A DNA stretch of 64,000 nt from assembly GCA_002281755.1 (NCBI GenBank), contig NCHB01000002.1:62001-126000 (forward strand), given 5' to 3'. Every line of letters begins with the position of its first letter. The stretch's first letter is position 1. The notes below the pieces were generated by a model. The model was not told the origin of the DNA and ran no database searches. It saw only the letters and a list, made by a program, of their open reading frames with translations. Shown here in pieces: positions 62,093 to 64,000 of this stretch. The position numbers and the translations under genes are program-made. Origin of the DNA: Sulfurovum sp. 16-42-52 (lineage in GTDB: Bacteria; Campylobacterota; Campylobacteria; Campylobacterales; Sulfurovaceae).

Positions 62093-64000
62093 ATGAGCAA
62101 TTTTGAAGCGTTAAGAGAACAAATGATAGAACGTCAGCTTGTAGCACGTGGATTACATGATCAAGCAGTACTGACTGCTCTCAGTGCTGTCCCTCGCGAG
62201 AAGTTCATACCTACGGAGCTTGTTGAGTTTGCTTATCGGGATTCTCCTTTACCTATTGAAGCGAGCCAGACTATATCACAACCTTATATTGTCGCACTGA
62301 TGACGGCTGCTTTGAAGCTGAAAGAAAATGACCGGGTTTTGGAAGTGGGTACAGGTTCGGGGTATGCAGCCGCAGTACTTGCCGAAATTTCCAATGATGT
62401 GTACACGATAGAACGACATAAGATCTTGGCAGATACTGCGCGGGAACGGCTCCGGGATCTAGGCTATACGAATGTTCAGGTACTGCATGGGGATGGTACT
62501 TTAGGGTGGCCCGAACATGCACCATTTGATGCCATTGTGGTTGCTGCTGGCGGTCCGGAAGTCCCCCAAACGCTTAAAAAACAGTTGGCGATAGGCGGAC
62601 GTTTGGTCATACCGGTGGGCACCTCTTTGGATTCACAGAAACTTATGTATGTACAGCGCATCAGCGAAGATGAGTATGAGGAATCAAATCTAGGAAGTGT
62701 ACGTTTCGTTCCTTTGATCGGTGCAGCAGGCTGGGAAGATGAAAAAGCACAGATTTCTGCTGTACCTAAAACAGAAGAGACATTACCCGAATTAATTTAT
62801 AAATCCAGTGAACATTTCGCCACTATAGAAGATGTCAATCTTGATAATCTCATGGAACGCATTGGCGATAGCCGTATCGTTTTGTTGGGTGAAGCCTCAC
62901 ATGGTAGTGCGGAATTTTATGATATGCGTGCACGTATCACCAAAGAGCTTATAGAGAAGAAAGGTTTTACCATTATTGCGGCAGAAGCAGATTGGCCTGA
63001 TGCTGCACATATCAATAGCTATGTTCATGGCAAAGAACCTGATGCATTGTTACAGCGTCAGCCTTTTTCACGTTTTCCGACTTGGATGTGGGCAAATCAC
63101 TCTGTGTTGAACTTCACACATTGGTTAAAAGCACATAATGACAAGATAGGCTCAAGTCATGAAAAAGTCGGTTTTTATGGTTTGGATTTATACAGTGTCT
63201 ATAGTTCTATGGAAGTTGTACTTCAGTTTTTGGAAAAAGTAGATCCAAAGACCGCCGAGGTAGCCCGTATACGCTATGGATGTTTGATGCCATGGGCGGA
63301 CGATCTTTCTTTATACAGTCGTGCGGTTATTACAAGGCAGTACAGGGAATGCGAAAGGGAAGTATTGATCATACTGCAAAACTTGCTTCAGAAACGAATA
63401 GAATACTCTTTGCAGGATGGAGAGAATTTTTTCAATGCTGAGCAAAATGCAAAGCTGGTTGCCAATGCCGAACGATATTACCGAACGATGTATTATGCAA
63501 AGAGCAATTCGTGGAATCAGCGTGATCAGCATATGTTTGAAATCTTGCAGGACGTTCTTCAATTTCGGGGTCCAGAGTCCAAAGCAGTGATATGGGCACA
63601 TAATTCGCATATCGGAGATGCAAGTGCTACGCAAATGAGCGCAAGCGGTGAAATAAACATAGGTCAGTTAATACGACAGAAGTACGGTGACAAAGCGTAT
63701 AATATAGGTTTTGGTACGGATCATGGTACAGTTTCGGCCGCTTCAGAGTGGGGAGGTCCTTTAGAGATAAAGAAGGTACAACCATCGCATATTGACAGTT
63801 ATGAGCGCGTATTTCATGAGGTGAAGAGTGATAATTTTCTATTGCCCCTGCGTAAACCGTTTCTGGAATTAACACGTAAAAAATTGCTTCAGGAGCGTCT
63901 TGAACGTGCTATCGGTGTCATTTATAGACCTGAAACGGAGTTGCAAAGCCATTATTTTTATGCCTCTTTGCCGAATCAGTTTGATGAATATATCTGGTTT
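62093..64000 (+). CDS. Protein-L-isoaspartate methyltransferase fused to erythromycin-esterase-like domain (3' truncated by window)
   Basis: Open through the right edge; 636 codons visible. Residues about 1-215 are a full protein-L-isoaspartate O-methyltransferase: RFVP-like EKFIP, SQTISQPYIVALM, and SAM motif VLEVGTGSGYAA near 83. Residues about 245 on are an erythromycin-esterase-like domain: LLGEASHGSAEFY, AAEADWPDAAHIN and WAHNSHIGDA, with the catalytic His and Glu present. The fusion joins protein repair to a hydrolase of unknown substrate. AAAAGGAG precedes ATG. Confidence 0.85.
   Translation, partial: MSNFEALREQMIERQLVARGLHDQAVLTALSAVPREKFIPTELVEFAYRDSPLPIEASQTISQPYIVALMTAALKLKENDRVLEVGTGSGYAAAVLAEISNDVYTIERHKILADTARERLRDLGYTNVQVLHGDGTLGWPEHAPFDAIVVAAGGPEVPQTLKKQLAIGGRLVIPVGTSLDSQKLMYVQRISEDEYEESNLGSVRFVPLIGAAGWEDEKAQISAVPKTEETLPELIYKSSEHFATIEDVNLDNLMERIGDSRIVLLGEASHGSAEFYDMRARITKELIEKKGFTIIAAEADWPDAAHINSYVHGKEPDALLQRQPFSRFPTWMWANHSVLNFTHWLKAHNDKIGSSHEKVGFYGLDLYSVYSSMEVVLQFLEKVDPKTAEVARIRYGCLMPWADDLSLYSRAVITRQYRECEREVLIILQNLLQKRIEYSLQDGENFFNAEQNAKLVANAERYYRTMYYAKSNSWNQRDQHMFEILQDVLQFRGPESKAVIWAHNSHIGDASATQMSASGEINIGQLIRQKYGDKAYNIGFGTDHGTVSAASEWGGPLEIKKVQPSHIDSYERVFHEVKSDNFLLPLRKPFLELTRKKLLQERLERAIGVIYRPETELQSHYFYASLPNQFDEYIWF

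Noticed and set aside
1-64000. CRISPR arrays, tRNA/rRNA genes, IS elements, prophage
   Set aside because: No regularly spaced repeats, cloverleaf-like sequences, rRNA segments or transposase genes were seen on reading both strands; a dedicated search would be needed to be certain.

Overview
The window looks like a chromosomal piece from a member of the Campylobacterota, most likely a Sulfurovum-like lineage. This is inferred from gene content and order: a sppA / aminofutalosine-deaminase-like / aroQ / folK / flhF block that resembles the order I remember from Campylobacter and Helicobacter, many small c-type cytochrome or periplasmic proteins, ferredoxin-dependent 2-oxoacid oxidoreductase, and an AT-leaning gene-dense layout with many 1-20 nt overlaps. 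I see no rRNA, tRNA, CRISPR array, insertion sequence or prophage.

Layout. 1-15.7 kb: end of a calcineurin-like phosphoesterase (LpxH type), YqaA-like and DUF3817 membrane proteins, metF followed by an AT-rich pentapeptide-repeat membrane protein, serB, truncated haemoglobin, an MsbA-like ABC exporter, uppP, a DEAD-box helicase, oadG-oadA-pckA (C3/C4 carbon node), a DUF2892 protein, a second DEAD-box helicase and truD. 15.8-18.9 kb: a compact three-gene operon for a 2-oxoacid:ferredoxin oxidoreductase plus an unknown helical protein. 19-24.9 kb: a redox/periplasm region with a SafE-like membrane protein, TerB-like and Cys-rich small proteins, msrA, trxC, a two-component system with a CxxCH protein, two paralogous exported cytochrome-like proteins without haem sites, and a cytochrome c553. 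24.9-28 kb: two divergent DUF4395 membrane proteins flank a palindrome, a near-consensus promoter and a structured leader; the rightward operon continues with an Rrf2 regulator and an O-acetylhomoserine-sulfhydrylase-like enzyme (a sulfur module).

28-35.4 kb: sppA, a deaminase probably of the futalosine menaquinone pathway, a MOSC-like protein, aroQ, a Xaa-Pro peptidase, folK, flhF, a small protein with a FliN/SpoA-like C-terminus, and mnmA. The flagellar genes expected after flhF are absent here. 35.4-40.8 kb: lipoprotein, a MotA/TolQ-like plus MotB/OmpA-like pair (ZorA/ZorB-like architecture) with an overlapping 53-codon third gene, then an exported HExxH metallopeptidase lipoprotein. 40.8-52.6 kb: murA, unknowns, UvrD-family helicase, NYN-domain protein, rsmD, an SH3/NlpC-P60 peptidase, DUF2062, prs, lepA, and two small genes.

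52.7-64 kb: two overlapping GH17-containing membrane proteins, one fused to a GT2 synthase, forming a probable beta-glucan system; an exported Lys-rich protein; an unknown membrane protein; a Crp/Fnr regulator followed by two Hsp20 genes; a PGPGW-type membrane protein; a cation/Ca exchanger; and, running off the right edge, a fusion of protein-L-isoaspartate methyltransferase with an erythromycin-esterase-like domain.

Most promising for novelty: the operator-promoter-leader in front of the DUF4395/Rrf2/sulfhydrylase operon; the shared C-terminal MKC-x2-GKCG tail on two unrelated membrane proteins; the MotAB/ZorAB-like operon with a small third gene; the FlhF plus SpoA remnant; the GH17/GT2 pair; and the mutually exclusive hairpins before pckA.
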